Source of the DNA: JBCBSK01 sp965250105
GTDB taxonomy: Bacteria > Pseudomonadota > Alphaproteobacteria > Rhizobiales > Tepidamorphaceae
NCBI GenBank assembly: GCA_965250105.1
Contig: OZ252290.1
Location: forward strand, 930,001 to 994,000
Direction of reading: 5' to 3'
DNA length: 64,000 nucleotides
The notes under the pieces are model-generated. The model searched no databases, was not told the DNA's origin, and saw only the letters and a list, made by a program, of their open reading frames with translations. Within the stretch, counting starts at the first letter, position 1. Each line of letters starts with the position of its first letter. The translations under genes were made by a program, and so were the position numbers. Positions 1 through 8,318 of this stretch are shown piece by piece.

Positions 1-377
1 AAAAAGAAAGGAGATCAAACAGAAGACGATCGAACAACTCCGTTTGCTGCACCAGCAGAACGCGGCATAAACTCAACCATCAGGGAGCCACATCCTCCGA
101 ATCCTCCGATATCGATCTCGCCACCATGGCCCAAATCATCCGACGACGGACACCCTAGCTCGTTCTCGGCCGTGCGCCGACTTTGAAATGAGGGAGGAAG
201 ATCGAGGCGGTGCTGGAAACTGCCATTGGTGAAGCGCATCGCGCCGTTTGTGCAAATCAACTCGATGCCACGAGACATCTCCAAAACTATGGCCGCGCTA
301 ACCAGCGACATCGCTGTGGTGCATCGGCCCTGGTCACCGCGCCAAGGCGATCAAGCCACAATCGAGAGGATAGAGTT
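1..377. other. Unassigned left edge of window
   Basis: I recognise no gene here. The minus strand stays open over 15-311, but that translation resembles no family I know and has no convincing ribosome binding site. The segment could hold the end of a gene or insertion sequence cut by the window edge. Confidence 0.3.
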
Positions 378-1769
378 GTGTCATATCCAAGCGCGACAAA
401 GACCAGGCAACCGGCAAAAGCTCAGACCTTGCAAGCCATTGCCTCCGTAAATCAAACAGGTGCTGTTTCGACCAATGTCGAAGCACCGACGATCGCACTG
501 CGAAACACGTTAGGTGCCGTCTTGGCGCTATCTGTCAGCATGGGTTTGTGGTTGAGCAGCGTGGCCTACGCTGATAATTCAATAGAATCAAACACATACC
601 GCGAGATAAACGCTAATCTCATCCAACGTTTCCAGTCGAATGGCACTGACCCCGCCGATGTTTACCACGTCATCCAACGCATGAAGAGCAGCGACCTAGA
701 GCGCCGTGATCCCGCATTGACTGATACGCAGATCGAATATGGGCCGGGCCATTGGGTGTATGAGTGGAGCGCGCTCGGCGAAGCCGCGCTGAAAGAGGCG
801 GAAAAAGCCCTGTCAGATCAGGAAACAGACCTGGCGCGTGCCCTTTATCTGGAAGCGGCGCAACACTTTAACGTTGCCAAGTTTCCCTACGTGCGCGATC
901 GCGACTACGAACACTATCAGATGGCCTATGAGAGCGCGCGCGCTGCTTATGAAGCGGCGGGTGAATTGTTTCCGACGCCGCTTGAGATCATAGATGTGGA
1001 GTTCCGGGGGGCTAGCCTCGAAGCCTACCTCCACCTGCCCGATGACCTCACGTCGCCTGCGCCGCTTGTCGTGGGGTCCGGCGGCGTTGACGTTTTTGCG
1101 ACCGAACTGCCGTCCATCGCCGCCGAATTCAATGCCATTGGCATTGCCTTTTTGAACATCGAGCTGCCGGGAGTTGGCCACTCCAACGTCCTGACGTCGA
1201 CACCGGATCACGAGCACATCTATCTGGCGGCACTGGCCGCGGTCGAAGGTGATCCACGCCTTGATTTCGAAAGGCTTGGTGGATTTGCGACAAGCTGGGG
1301 CGGCAATGCGATGGCGCGCCTGGCATTGACCGCTGGTGCCAGATTTGATGCAATCGTGTCGGCCTGTGGCCCCGTCCATGAAGCGCTGGATATCAACCCA
1401 GATTTGGTGCGCGAGAATCCCGGTGCGCTCGACCAGGACATACCCACCGTTCAGTTGGACATCGTTGCAGATCGCGTCGGCATAGCGCTTCCACGAAATG
1501 CCGAACGGGATCTCGAACTCGTCGAAAAACTCGCCGGATTTTCGTTGGTCAACCAGGGGCTTCTCAACGGCGATGTCTATTCGGACGCACCCGCTCTCCT
1601 GATCATCAACGACAACAATGACCATGTAGCGCCCGCCGAGGACATGCTGTCCCTGGCAAGCCAGGTTATCGGCTCAACAACGATATTCACCGGCGACAAT
1701 GGTCACTGTGGAACCAGAGCGCCCATTACCAACCAATCGGTGCAATTCATTGCTAGACATCTGAACTAA
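378..1769 (+). CDS. Secreted alpha/beta hydrolase, FrsA/DUF1100-like esterase
   Basis: This is probably an exported esterase of the alpha/beta-hydrolase superfamily. I chose the GTG at 378 because an AGAGGA ribosome binding site lies 7-8 bases upstream; an ATG at 540 is the alternative. From 378 the product has about 463 residues. A hydrophobic stretch ending in SSVAYA looks like a signal peptide with an unusually long N-region. A helical linker is followed by the hydrolase fold. The nucleophile elbow reads GFATSWGGNA, with Ser in the expected strand-turn-helix. A late Asp (DNNDHVAP) and a His (DNGHCGT) could complete the triad. It stands alone, with an IS110 relic downstream. The substrate is unknown. 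Confidence 0.72.
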   Translation: MSYPSATKTRQPAKAQTLQAIASVNQTGAVSTNVEAPTIALRNTLGAVLALSVSMGLWLSSVAYADNSIESNTYREINANLIQRFQSNGTDPADVYHVIQRMKSSDLERRDPALTDTQIEYGPGHWVYEWSALGEAALKEAEKALSDQETDLARALYLEAAQHFNVAKFPYVRDRDYEHYQMAYESARAAYEAAGELFPTPLEIIDVEFRGASLEAYLHLPDDLTSPAPLVVGSGGVDVFATELPSIAAEFNAIGIAFLNIELPGVGHSNVLTSTPDHEHIYLAALAAVEGDPRLDFERLGGFATSWGGNAMARLALTAGARFDAIVSACGPVHEALDINPDLVRENPGALDQDIPTVQLDIVADRVGIALPRNAERDLELVEKLAGFSLVNQGLLNGDVYSDAPALLIINDNNDHVAPAEDMLSLASQVIGSTTIFTGDNGHCGTRAPITNQSVQFIARHLN

Positions 1770-1797
1770 GGCGGCTTGCAAATCCCTTGTAGCCGCT

Positions 1798-2164
1798 TCA
1801 GCCTCGTCTCTCATCCAGCCAGTTGGAGAGACGGGGCCCATCGGCTTCCCGATCTTTCGCCCGAACTTCATGCGACCTTTCAAGTTTGGTTCTGCTGGGC
1901 CGCAGAGTTCCTGGCCGATGAATGCGAATGGGTGTCTTGGCTGCTGACCGTAATGCCCTGTTCGATGAGAAAGGCGCGGATCTGGTTGATCGTTGCGGTC
2001 CGACGCGAGACCAGGCGCGCGCGCACCCGGTGCAAGGCCCGCAGGTCGAGCTGGTCCTGGGTCTTCTCGGCAACACGGCGCGGATTGGGCCGCAGGGCTG
2101 CTTCGCCACCACCCATCAGGCGCAAATCGTCCCAAGAGACATATCTATCCAAACGAGAGCTCAC
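1798..2164 (-). pseudogene. IS110-family transposase remnant
   Basis: The minus strand encodes a piece of an IS110-type transposase (DEDD class). The recognisable stretch is LRALHRVRARLVSRRTATIN followed by QIRAFLIEQGI, which in intact members lies just after the first catalytic Asp/Glu region. Before and after this core the translation slips between frames and there is no full-length reading frame; intact transposases have about 340 residues. The fragment touches the stop codon of the neighbouring SDR gene, so the SDR side may mark an old insertion or deletion boundary. Confidence 0.75.
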
Positions 2165-2931
2165 CGCAGGCCGCCATAGACCGTCCAGTCAGAGGCGGGC
2201 ATATGCCCCGCATCCACCGGTAGCGTTATCCCTGTGATCGCCGATGCCAGAGGCGACGACAGGAACAGGATGGCCAAAGCGATCTCTTCCGGCGCCACCA
2301 AGCGGCCGAGCGCTGAGTGCTGCGCCATCCGATTACTCTCCAGTGTGCCATCCTCAATGCCGCGCCGCAGGGCTTCCGTCTCCGTGAAGCCGGGCGCCAC
2401 CGCGTTGACCCGAACGCCTTTCGCCCCCCACTCGGCGGCAAGACAGGCGGCAAGATGGGCGATCGCGGCCTTTGCCGGGCCATAGGCATGCAAAGGTCCA
2501 GAGCGCAGGCCCGCGATCGATGACACCAGAACGATCACGCCACCCGATCCGGCCGCCATGCGCGCCCCAAACGCCCGGCAACAAGCGAACGTGCCGCGCT
2601 GGTGAACCGCCGTGACCAGATCCCACTCCTTCCAGGTAAGCTCGTCGGGCGGCAGCGTACGCTGCAATACCCCGGCGCATGTCACAAGCACATCGACCGC
2701 CCGGTTCTGCGACGCCAGCCGGCCAGCCAAGGCCTCGACCTGATCCTCATCGACAACATCCAGTGCTGCAAAGGCCGCGCCGAGCCGCGAGGCTATGTCG
2801 GCTGCGTCTTCGGAGCGGTCGGCGATCGTGACCTCCGCTCCCGCCTCGAGCAACGCCCTGGCCGTCGCGCGCCCGATGCCGCTGGCGCCGCCCGTTACCA
2901 AGGCATGTCGCCCCGCCATGTTCAAACGCAT
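2161..2931 (-). CDS. Short-chain dehydrogenase/reductase (SDR), variant catalytic Asn
   Basis: This is a 256-residue classical SDR that probably oxidises or reduces a hydroxyl group with NAD(P). The cofactor motif GGASGIG is near residue 15 and the catalytic Ser-Tyr-Lys are in SSIAG and YGPAK. The position that is normally Asn in the catalytic tetrad reads AVHQRGT, so Asn is replaced by His. A GAGAGGGG ribosome binding site precedes the ATG at 2931. It is paralogous to the SDR at 14216-15004; both end in PVDAG followed by W-x-x-YGG. It is transcribed divergently from the E1alpha gene, and the dyad at 2950-2970 lies 18 bases upstream of its start. It probably works on a hydroxyacyl or alcohol intermediate of the same pathway. 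Confidence 0.85.
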   Translation of the reverse strand: MRLNMAGRHALVTGGASGIGRATARALLEAGAEVTIADRSEDAADIASRLGAAFAALDVVDEDQVEALAGRLASQNRAVDVLVTCAGVLQRTLPPDELTWKEWDLVTAVHQRGTFACCRAFGARMAAGSGGVIVLVSSIAGLRSGPLHAYGPAKAAIAHLAACLAAEWGAKGVRVNAVAPGFTETEALRRGIEDGTLESNRMAQHSALGRLVAPEEIALAILFLSSPLASAITGITLPVDAGHMPASDWTVYGGLR

Positions 2932-2949
2932 CGCGCCCCTCTCTTTCAG

Positions 2950-2970
2950 TGACTAGTGAATCATAAGTCA
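2950..2970. promoter_or_regulatory. Putative TetR operator, copy A
   Basis: The 21-bp sequence fits the dyad TGAC-N3-TGANTCA-N3-GTCA exactly. It lies between the divergent SDR and E1alpha starts. A TTGACA hexamer (2977-2982) starts seven bases after it, facing the E1alpha gene. The same dyad recurs at 10702-10722 with a TTGACA eight bases after it, and in degraded form at 17996-18016. The TetR gene at 9899 is the obvious candidate for the protein that binds it; that link is inferred. Confidence 0.65.
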
Positions 2971-3030
2971 TAATCATTGACAAACTGGTTTTGGGCAAGC
3001 GATGTTGACGGTTTCCAACCCGGAGGTCTC

Positions 3031-3990
3031 ATGGACACTTCCCGCCTTAAGGAACTCTATCGCGAGATGGTTGTCATCCGCCGCGCGGAAGAGCGCTTGC
3101 AAAAGCTGTTCGCAGACGGGCTTGTGCCGGGTTTTCTTCATTTGTCGATCGGCCAGGAAGCAGTGCCTGTCGGCGTTTCCGCGGCGCTGGGACACAAGGA
3201 TACCGTGTCTTCAAACCATCGCGGACATGGTCATGCGTTGGCGAAAGGCGTTGACCTTGAAAGCTTCTTTGCCGAGATCCTTGGCCGCGAGACGGGCGTC
3301 TGCAAGGGGCGCGGCGGGTCGATGCATGTTGCCGATTTCTCGATCGGCATGCTGGGCGCCAATGGCATTGTCGGGGCCGGCATTCCGATTACAACCGGCA
3401 GCGCGTTGGCGCTGAAAATGCAAGGCGATGGCCATATCGCGGTCGTCTATTTCGGCGATGGCGCGTTGGCCGAGGGCGTCGTGCATGAGTGCTTCAACCT
3501 TGCAGGCCTATGGTCGCTGCCGATACTTTTCGTTTGCGAAAACAATGGCTGGTCCGAGTTCAGCCCGACCGAAAATCAACTCTCGACCAACCTTAAGAAG
3601 ATCGCCGACGCCTTCGTCGTGGCCTATACGGATGTCGACGGCAATGACGTTGTCGCGGTCAGCGAGGCCGCCGAACAGCTGACCACTACGATGCGCAGTG
3701 CGCCAAGCCCAGCGGTTCTTGAATGCCGCACGACGCGGGTGCGCGGTCACTTCGAGGGTGACAGGCAGGACTATCGAGATGCCGAAGAGATCTCGTCCCT
3801 TGATGAACGCGATCCGCTTCGAATTGCGCATGGGCGTCTGTCGTCGGACGGTGTCGCGGACGACTGGTTCGCGACCCTGGAAGACAATGTCGCAGCGGAA
3901 ATCGATGCCGCGACCGAGGCCGCCCTCGCCGCCGCCGAACCACCAAGCTGCGCTGTCACCGCCGACGTTTACACCTCATCGGCTGCCTGA
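3031..3990 (+). CDS. ThDP-dependent dehydrogenase E1 component, alpha subunit
   Basis: This is the alpha subunit of a heterotetrameric 2-oxo acid or acetoin dehydrogenase E1, which decarboxylates or cleaves its substrate with thiamine diphosphate and passes the acyl group to E2. The ATG at 3031 follows a GGAGG ribosome binding site, giving 319 residues. The ThDP-binding motif runs from GDG (142-144) to NN (171-172). His and Arg of NHRGHGH (62-68) and the GGSMH loop (95-99) match the active-site region of the family. The short length and lack of an N-terminal extension favour the acetoin-dehydrogenase/AcoA type over branched-chain E1. The beta subunit follows after three bases. The true substrate is unknown. 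Confidence 0.88.
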   Translation: MDTSRLKELYREMVVIRRAEERLQKLFADGLVPGFLHLSIGQEAVPVGVSAALGHKDTVSSNHRGHGHALAKGVDLESFFAEILGRETGVCKGRGGSMHVADFSIGMLGANGIVGAGIPITTGSALALKMQGDGHIAVVYFGDGALAEGVVHECFNLAGLWSLPILFVCENNGWSEFSPTENQLSTNLKKIADAFVVAYTDVDGNDVVAVSEAAEQLTTTMRSAPSPAVLECRTTRVRGHFEGDRQDYRDAEEISSLDERDPLRIAHGRLSSDGVADDWFATLEDNVAAEIDAATEAALAAAEPPSCAVTADVYTSSAA

Positions 3991-3993
3991 CCC

Positions 3994-4968
3994 ATGGCAG
4001 AGACCCGGTTCATCCGCGCCGTCAACCAGGCGCTGAACGATGCGATGACAGCCGATCATGATGTCTTCGTCATCGGCGAGGATATCGCGGCCGCCGGCGG
4101 CTCGTTCAAAGCAACGCGCGGGCTTCTGGACACGTTCGGGCCGACACGGGTTTATGACGCGCCGATCTCGGAAGCTGCCATCGCCGGAGTCGCGGTCGGC
4201 GCCGCGATCACGGGCAAACGCCCCGTGGCCGAGATCATGTTCATGGATTTCATCACCCTCTCGATGGACATGATCGTCAACCAGGCGGCCAAGGTGCGGT
4301 CCATGTTCGGCGGCCAGGTTTCGGTGCCGATGGTGATCCGCGCGCCGCATGGCGGCGGCCTGAACGCCGGGCCACAGCATTCGCAATGCCTTGAAGCCTG
4401 GTTTGCCCATGTTCCAGGGCTCAAGGTTCTGTGCCCGTCCAACCCAGCGGATGCCTATGGGCTCCTGCGGGCGGCGATCGACGACTCGGATCCGGTCATC
4501 TTCGTCGAGAACAAGGCACTCTACGCCACGAAAGGTGAGTTACCGGATACGCCGTCGACCGTTCCGATCGGCAAGGCGGCACTGGCGCGGGATGGCAGCG
4601 ACGTCACTATCGTTGCCTATGGTGCCGCCGTTGGCATGGCCCAGATGGCCGCCAACACGCTTTCAGCCAATGGCGTCGATGCCGAGATCATCGACTTGCG
4701 GTCACTGCAGCCCTGGGATGAAGACGCGGTGCTGGACAGTCTTAGCAAGACGCATCGGCTGGTCGTCGCGCATGAGGCGGTTCAGGCCTTCGGTATCGGC
4801 GCCGAGATCGTGGCGCGTATGGCCGATATCGGCTTCGATGAACTCGACGCCCCGATCGTCCGGGTGGGCGCACCGTTTGCTCCTGTCCCTTTCGCCCGCA
4901 GCCTCGAAACCGCGTATCGCCCGACGGCCGATGACATTGTCGCAGCCGTCCAGCGGACGCTCGAATAG
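3994..4968 (+). CDS. ThDP-dependent dehydrogenase E1 component, beta subunit
   Basis: This 324-residue protein is the beta subunit partner of the preceding E1alpha. It has the transketolase pyrimidine-binding domain in the N-terminal half, including GEDIAAAGGSF and the conserved RVYDAPISEAAIAG stretch, and the transketolase C-terminal domain afterwards. The family Glu that activates ThDP is expected in the ISE motif (near residue 58). The three-base gap from E1alpha and the usual alpha-beta order show co-translation. As with E1alpha, the sequence is nearest to acetoin or pyruvate dehydrogenase type beta subunits, and its substrate cannot be read from sequence. Confidence 0.88.
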   Translation: MAETRFIRAVNQALNDAMTADHDVFVIGEDIAAAGGSFKATRGLLDTFGPTRVYDAPISEAAIAGVAVGAAITGKRPVAEIMFMDFITLSMDMIVNQAAKVRSMFGGQVSVPMVIRAPHGGGLNAGPQHSQCLEAWFAHVPGLKVLCPSNPADAYGLLRAAIDDSDPVIFVENKALYATKGELPDTPSTVPIGKAALARDGSDVTIVAYGAAVGMAQMAANTLSANGVDAEIIDLRSLQPWDEDAVLDSLSKTHRLVVAHEAVQAFGIGAEIVARMADIGFDELDAPIVRVGAPFAPVPFARSLETAYRPTADDIVAAVQRTLE

Positions 4969-4988
4969 TTCCTGTATCGGAGGCGAAT

Positions 4989-5771
4989 ATGAGTGCCGAC
5001 CCCGTTCTCTATGACACTGACAGTGCGGTTGCGACCATCACCATCAACCGCCCCGAGACGCTGAATGCGCTGGATATGGCGACGATTGCAGCGCTGCATG
5101 AGGCGTTCGACAAGGCAGAGGCCGATAGGAACATTCGTGTCGTCATCATAACCGGCGCGGGCCGCGCCTTCGTTGCGGGTGGTGATATCGCCGATCTCAA
5201 CAGCCGCCTCGGCCTTGCCCACTATGACGAGTTCGCTGAGGACATTCACAAACTGTTCCGGCGCATCGAAACATTCGACAAGCCGACGATCGGCGCGGTC
5301 AATGGGTTCGCACTCGGCGGCGGTACCGAGCTTCTGCTGGCGCTTGATCTCAGGATCGCCTCCGACAAGGCCAAACTGGGCTTGCCCGAGATCACGCTTG
5401 GTCTTTTTCCTGGCGCTGGCGGTACCCAGCGCATTATCCGCCAGATCCCGCTCTGCCGCGCCAAGGAGATTATGTTCACCGGGGACATGATCTCGGCCCA
5501 GGAGGCGGTCGACATCGGGCTGATCAACCGGGTGGTCGCCCACGACGACCTGATGTCGGACGTTAACGCAATGGCCGCCAAGATCGCCCACAAGTCGCCG
5601 CTCGTCCTCAAACTTCTCAAGCGCACCCTGAACGATGGCGCTGATATGCCGCTGTCGGCAGCGCTACGTCACGAGCAGGCGATGATCGGGCTCGTGCTCG
5701 ACAGTAACGACGCACATGAAGGCTGCAGCGCCTTTGTCGAGAAACGCGACGCCGTGTTCGTGGGGGCCTGA
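4989..5771 (+). CDS. Enoyl-CoA hydratase/isomerase family protein
   Basis: This is a 260-residue crotonase-fold enzyme, probably hydrating an enoyl-CoA. A GGAGG ribosome binding site precedes the ATG. The oxyanion-hole region reads AFVAGGDI (60-67) and FALGGG (108-113). Both Glu residues used by true hydratases are present, in GGTE (114) and GLPE (134), so hydratase activity is more likely than simple isomerisation. It is inserted between the E1beta and E2 genes, which is unusual for a plain acetoin operon and links the dehydrogenase complex to acyl-CoA oxidation. Confidence 0.86.
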   Translation: MSADPVLYDTDSAVATITINRPETLNALDMATIAALHEAFDKAEADRNIRVVIITGAGRAFVAGGDIADLNSRLGLAHYDEFAEDIHKLFRRIETFDKPTIGAVNGFALGGGTELLLALDLRIASDKAKLGLPEITLGLFPGAGGTQRIIRQIPLCRAKEIMFTGDMISAQEAVDIGLINRVVAHDDLMSDVNAMAAKIAHKSPLVLKLLKRTLNDGADMPLSAALRHEQAMIGLVLDSNDAHEGCSAFVEKRDAVFVGA

Positions 5772-5780
5772 TCGACCGTC

Positions 5781-7058
5781 ATGGCCGACCTCCTGATGCC
5801 AAAGCTCGGACTGACGATGACCGAGGGTCTCGTGGCGCAATGGTGCGTGGCACCAGGCCAGGCATTCTCGGCCGGAGACGTGTTGTTTGTTGTCGAGACG
5901 GAAAAAGTCGCCAACGACATCGAGGCCGAAACCGATGGCGTTTTGGAAGCAATCCTGACGGCCGAAGGTGAAACGGCGGACGTCGGTACAGTGGTCGCAC
6001 GCTATGCCGGGCCCGGGGCGTCAGTATCCGCCCCCTCGCATCCGTCCGATACAGCCTCCCTCGACGCTTCCGCCCCCCACGACCCAAGCCGCGACGCCCC
6101 CTCCGCTCGCAAGCTGATGGCCGAGCATGGATTGTCCCGCTCGGACGTTGCCGGCACTGGCCGCGACGGGCGGATCATGAAGGGCGATGTGCTACGTGTG
6201 ATCGCAACGCCTCTAGCCAAACGCCTGGCACGGGAAGCAGACCTCGACATCGCGAACGTTCAGGGCTCGGGCCCACGGGGCCGGATCAAGGCAGCCGACG
6301 TCCGTGCCGCACTTAGCACGACACCCTCCCCGACGGTTACAACGGTCGTGACGGCGCCCTTAACCGAAAGTGCGCCGGATCCAATCCGGCTTGCCACGGC
6401 GCGTCGAGTAACGACAGCGAAGCGAGACATCCCCCACTTCTACCTGACCCAGAACGCCGAAGTCAGCGCCCTCACCCGGTTTCGGGCCAACATCAATGCC
6501 GAGGCGGCACCTCTCAAGATCTCGGTTACACATCTTCTGATCCGCGCGCTGGCCAGCGGACTTGCGATCATGCCGGAGCTCAACCGGATCTGGATGAACG
6601 ACCAGATCTTGAGCTTCGACAGGATCGATATCGGCATGGTTGCCGAAACCCCCGAGGGTTTGCGGATCCCTGTGCTACGCGATGTGGCCCGTACACCGCT
6701 CGACCGGCTGGCGGCTGAAGCCATCGCGCTTGCGGGCCGTGCGCGCGAGGGAAGCCTCCGTCCCGATGACGTCGGCGGCGGCGTCATGTCAATCTCGAAT
6801 GTCGGCATGTTCGGGGCGTCGAGCCTAACGCCGATCATCAACCCGCCACATGCGATGATCCTCGGCGTTGGCGCAGAACAGGCGCTGTTTCGTCCCGGCA
6901 GCGATGATGCGCCGGAAGCCCGACGCGAACTGGTGCTGACACTTGCCTGTGATCACCGCATCGTCGATGGCGCACAAGCCGCGCGCTTCCTGTCCACCGT
7001 CGTGCGCGCCATCGAGCACCCGTTTCGCCTTCTTCTAACCTCTCACCCGACGATCTGA
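5781..7058 (+). CDS. Dihydrolipoamide acyltransferase E2 with tandem subunit-binding domains
   Basis: This is the E2 core of the 2-oxo acid/acetoin-type dehydrogenase complex, moving the acyl group from lipoate to CoA. Its 425 residues contain an N-terminal lipoyl domain (1-75, with the lipoylated Lys42 in ETEKVA), two consecutive peripheral-subunit-binding domains (about 106-141 with GTGRDGRI, and 143-179 with GSGPRGRI), an Ala/Thr/Pro linker, and a C-terminal catalytic domain with the HxxxDG motif (His392, Asp396 in DHRIVDG). One binding domain is usual, so the pair is noteworthy. No E3 (lipoamide dehydrogenase) gene is present in the cluster, so E3 is presumably shared from elsewhere in the genome. 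Confidence 0.88.
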   Translation: MADLLMPKLGLTMTEGLVAQWCVAPGQAFSAGDVLFVVETEKVANDIEAETDGVLEAILTAEGETADVGTVVARYAGPGASVSAPSHPSDTASLDASAPHDPSRDAPSARKLMAEHGLSRSDVAGTGRDGRIMKGDVLRVIATPLAKRLAREADLDIANVQGSGPRGRIKAADVRAALSTTPSPTVTTVVTAPLTESAPDPIRLATARRVTTAKRDIPHFYLTQNAEVSALTRFRANINAEAAPLKISVTHLLIRALASGLAIMPELNRIWMNDQILSFDRIDIGMVAETPEGLRIPVLRDVARTPLDRLAAEAIALAGRAREGSLRPDDVGGGVMSISNVGMFGASSLTPIINPPHAMILGVGAEQALFRPGSDDAPEARRELVLTLACDHRIVDGAQAARFLSTVVRAIEHPFRLLLTSHPTI

Positions 7059-7068
7059 CGCGCTGGAT

Positions 7069-8247
7069 ATGGCCATGGATTTCGTATTGTCCGACGAGCA
7101 GACCCTTATCATCGAAACCGCTCGCAAGGTGGGCGAAGCCTTCGGCCCCGACTATTGGCGTGAAAAGGACGCCGCCAAAGCCTATCCGCAGGAGTGCTGG
7201 CAAGCGATCTGTGACGCGGGCCTTGCCGGCGCGATGCTGCCGGTCGAACATGGCGGCGGCGGCCTCGGCATGGTCGATACGGCATTGATCATCGAGGAAT
7301 TGTGCGCTGCCGGTGCCGGCTCGACGCTGGCGCAGATCTTCATGCTGAACCCCATCTTTGGTGGGGTCTCTGTATCGAAGTTCGGCTCGCCCACCATGAA
7401 ACGGGATTGGCTACCAAAGCTGTGTTCCGGCGAAATGTCCTTCTGCATGGCGCTGACCGAACCGGGTGCTGGCTCCAACACGCTGATGCTGAAGACGACT
7501 GCGCGGCCCGACGGCAACGGCTGGCGGCTGAATGGCCAAAAGATCTGGATCACCGGCGTGCCGCAGTCCCAGAAGATGCTCGTGGTTGCGCGCACGACGC
7601 CGATAGAGGTCGCACCCAAGCGCACTTTCGGTATTAGCCTGTTCATGATCGATACGGTCCGCGACGGGCTGAGCCACACTCCGATCGACAAGACCGGCAC
7701 CAACACGCTGACCTCCTCGTCAGTGTTCTTTGACAATGTTCGTGTCGATGGCGAGGAACTGATCGGAACCGTGGACGAAGGCTGGCCGCAACTTCTCGAT
7801 GTCCTGAACACCGAACGGATCGTCACGACGGCCGGTCTTGTCGGCGCTGGCCGGCTGGCGCTGCAGCTCGGCGTCGCGTTCGCCAACGACCGCGCGGTAT
7901 TTGGTGATCGGCCGATCGCGGCCTATCAGGGCATTCAGTTTCCGCTTGCCCAGCACTGGGCGGAGCTTCAAGCCGCAAAGCTTCTCAATCTCAAGGCAGC
8001 CTGGTTGTTCGACAACGGCTTGCCATTTGGATCTGAAAGCAATGCAGCCAAGCTGATTGCGAGCCAGGCGGCATCCGCCGTCGCCGAGCGCGCGATGCAG
8101 GTTATGGGCGGCATGGGCTATTCCAAGGAAATGCATGTCGAGCGCATCTGGCGCGATGCGCGGCTGTTCCGCTTCGCGCCGATTTCGGAGGAGATGATCC
8201 TCAACTTCATCGCCACAGCGAATCTCGGCATGCCGCGGAGTTACTAG
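7069..8247 (+). CDS. Acyl-CoA dehydrogenase family flavoprotein
   Basis: This 392-residue protein has the three-domain acyl-CoA dehydrogenase fold: an N-terminal helical domain, a middle beta domain with the ALTEPGAGSNT flavin motif near residue 125, and a C-terminal helical domain with VMGGMGYSKE. It should introduce a 2,3-double bond into an acyl-CoA, passing electrons to ETF. The usual catalytic Glu position (YEGT in many members) reads FAPI here, so the base must lie elsewhere, as in some known subfamilies. A second in-frame ATG at 7075 is a possible start. It follows E2 after ten bases and precedes the acyl-CoA ligase, which is consistent with one operon. Confidence 0.86.
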   Translation: MAMDFVLSDEQTLIIETARKVGEAFGPDYWREKDAAKAYPQECWQAICDAGLAGAMLPVEHGGGGLGMVDTALIIEELCAAGAGSTLAQIFMLNPIFGGVSVSKFGSPTMKRDWLPKLCSGEMSFCMALTEPGAGSNTLMLKTTARPDGNGWRLNGQKIWITGVPQSQKMLVVARTTPIEVAPKRTFGISLFMIDTVRDGLSHTPIDKTGTNTLTSSSVFFDNVRVDGEELIGTVDEGWPQLLDVLNTERIVTTAGLVGAGRLALQLGVAFANDRAVFGDRPIAAYQGIQFPLAQHWAELQAAKLLNLKAAWLFDNGLPFGSESNAAKLIASQAASAVAERAMQVMGGMGYSKEMHVERIWRDARLFRFAPISEEMILNFIATANLGMPRSY

Positions 8248-8297
8248 AGCGGGATCAGGAAAAAAGTGGGCACGGGTTTTCCGTCCGGTCGCGCACT
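8246..8297. repeat. Partial intergenic palindromic repeat, Rhizobiales-like
   Basis: The gap between the acyl-CoA dehydrogenase and ligase genes begins with TAGAGCGGGATCAGGAAAA and continues with AGTGGGCACGGGTTTTCC. This resembles one arm of a palindromic intergenic element I remember from many Hyphomicrobiales genomes. A second degraded fragment, GATGCCCACTTTC next to CTAGAGCGG, lies at about 48653-48677. The identification rests on memory of the pattern. Confidence 0.4.
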
Positions 8298-8318
8298 CAA
8301 CAAACGGACCTGAGGACC

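Noticed and set aside
2977..3030. Earlier start for E1alpha at 2977
   Set aside because: It would begin at the TTGACA promoter-like hexamer; the ATG at 3031 has a GGAGG site and the family N-terminus.
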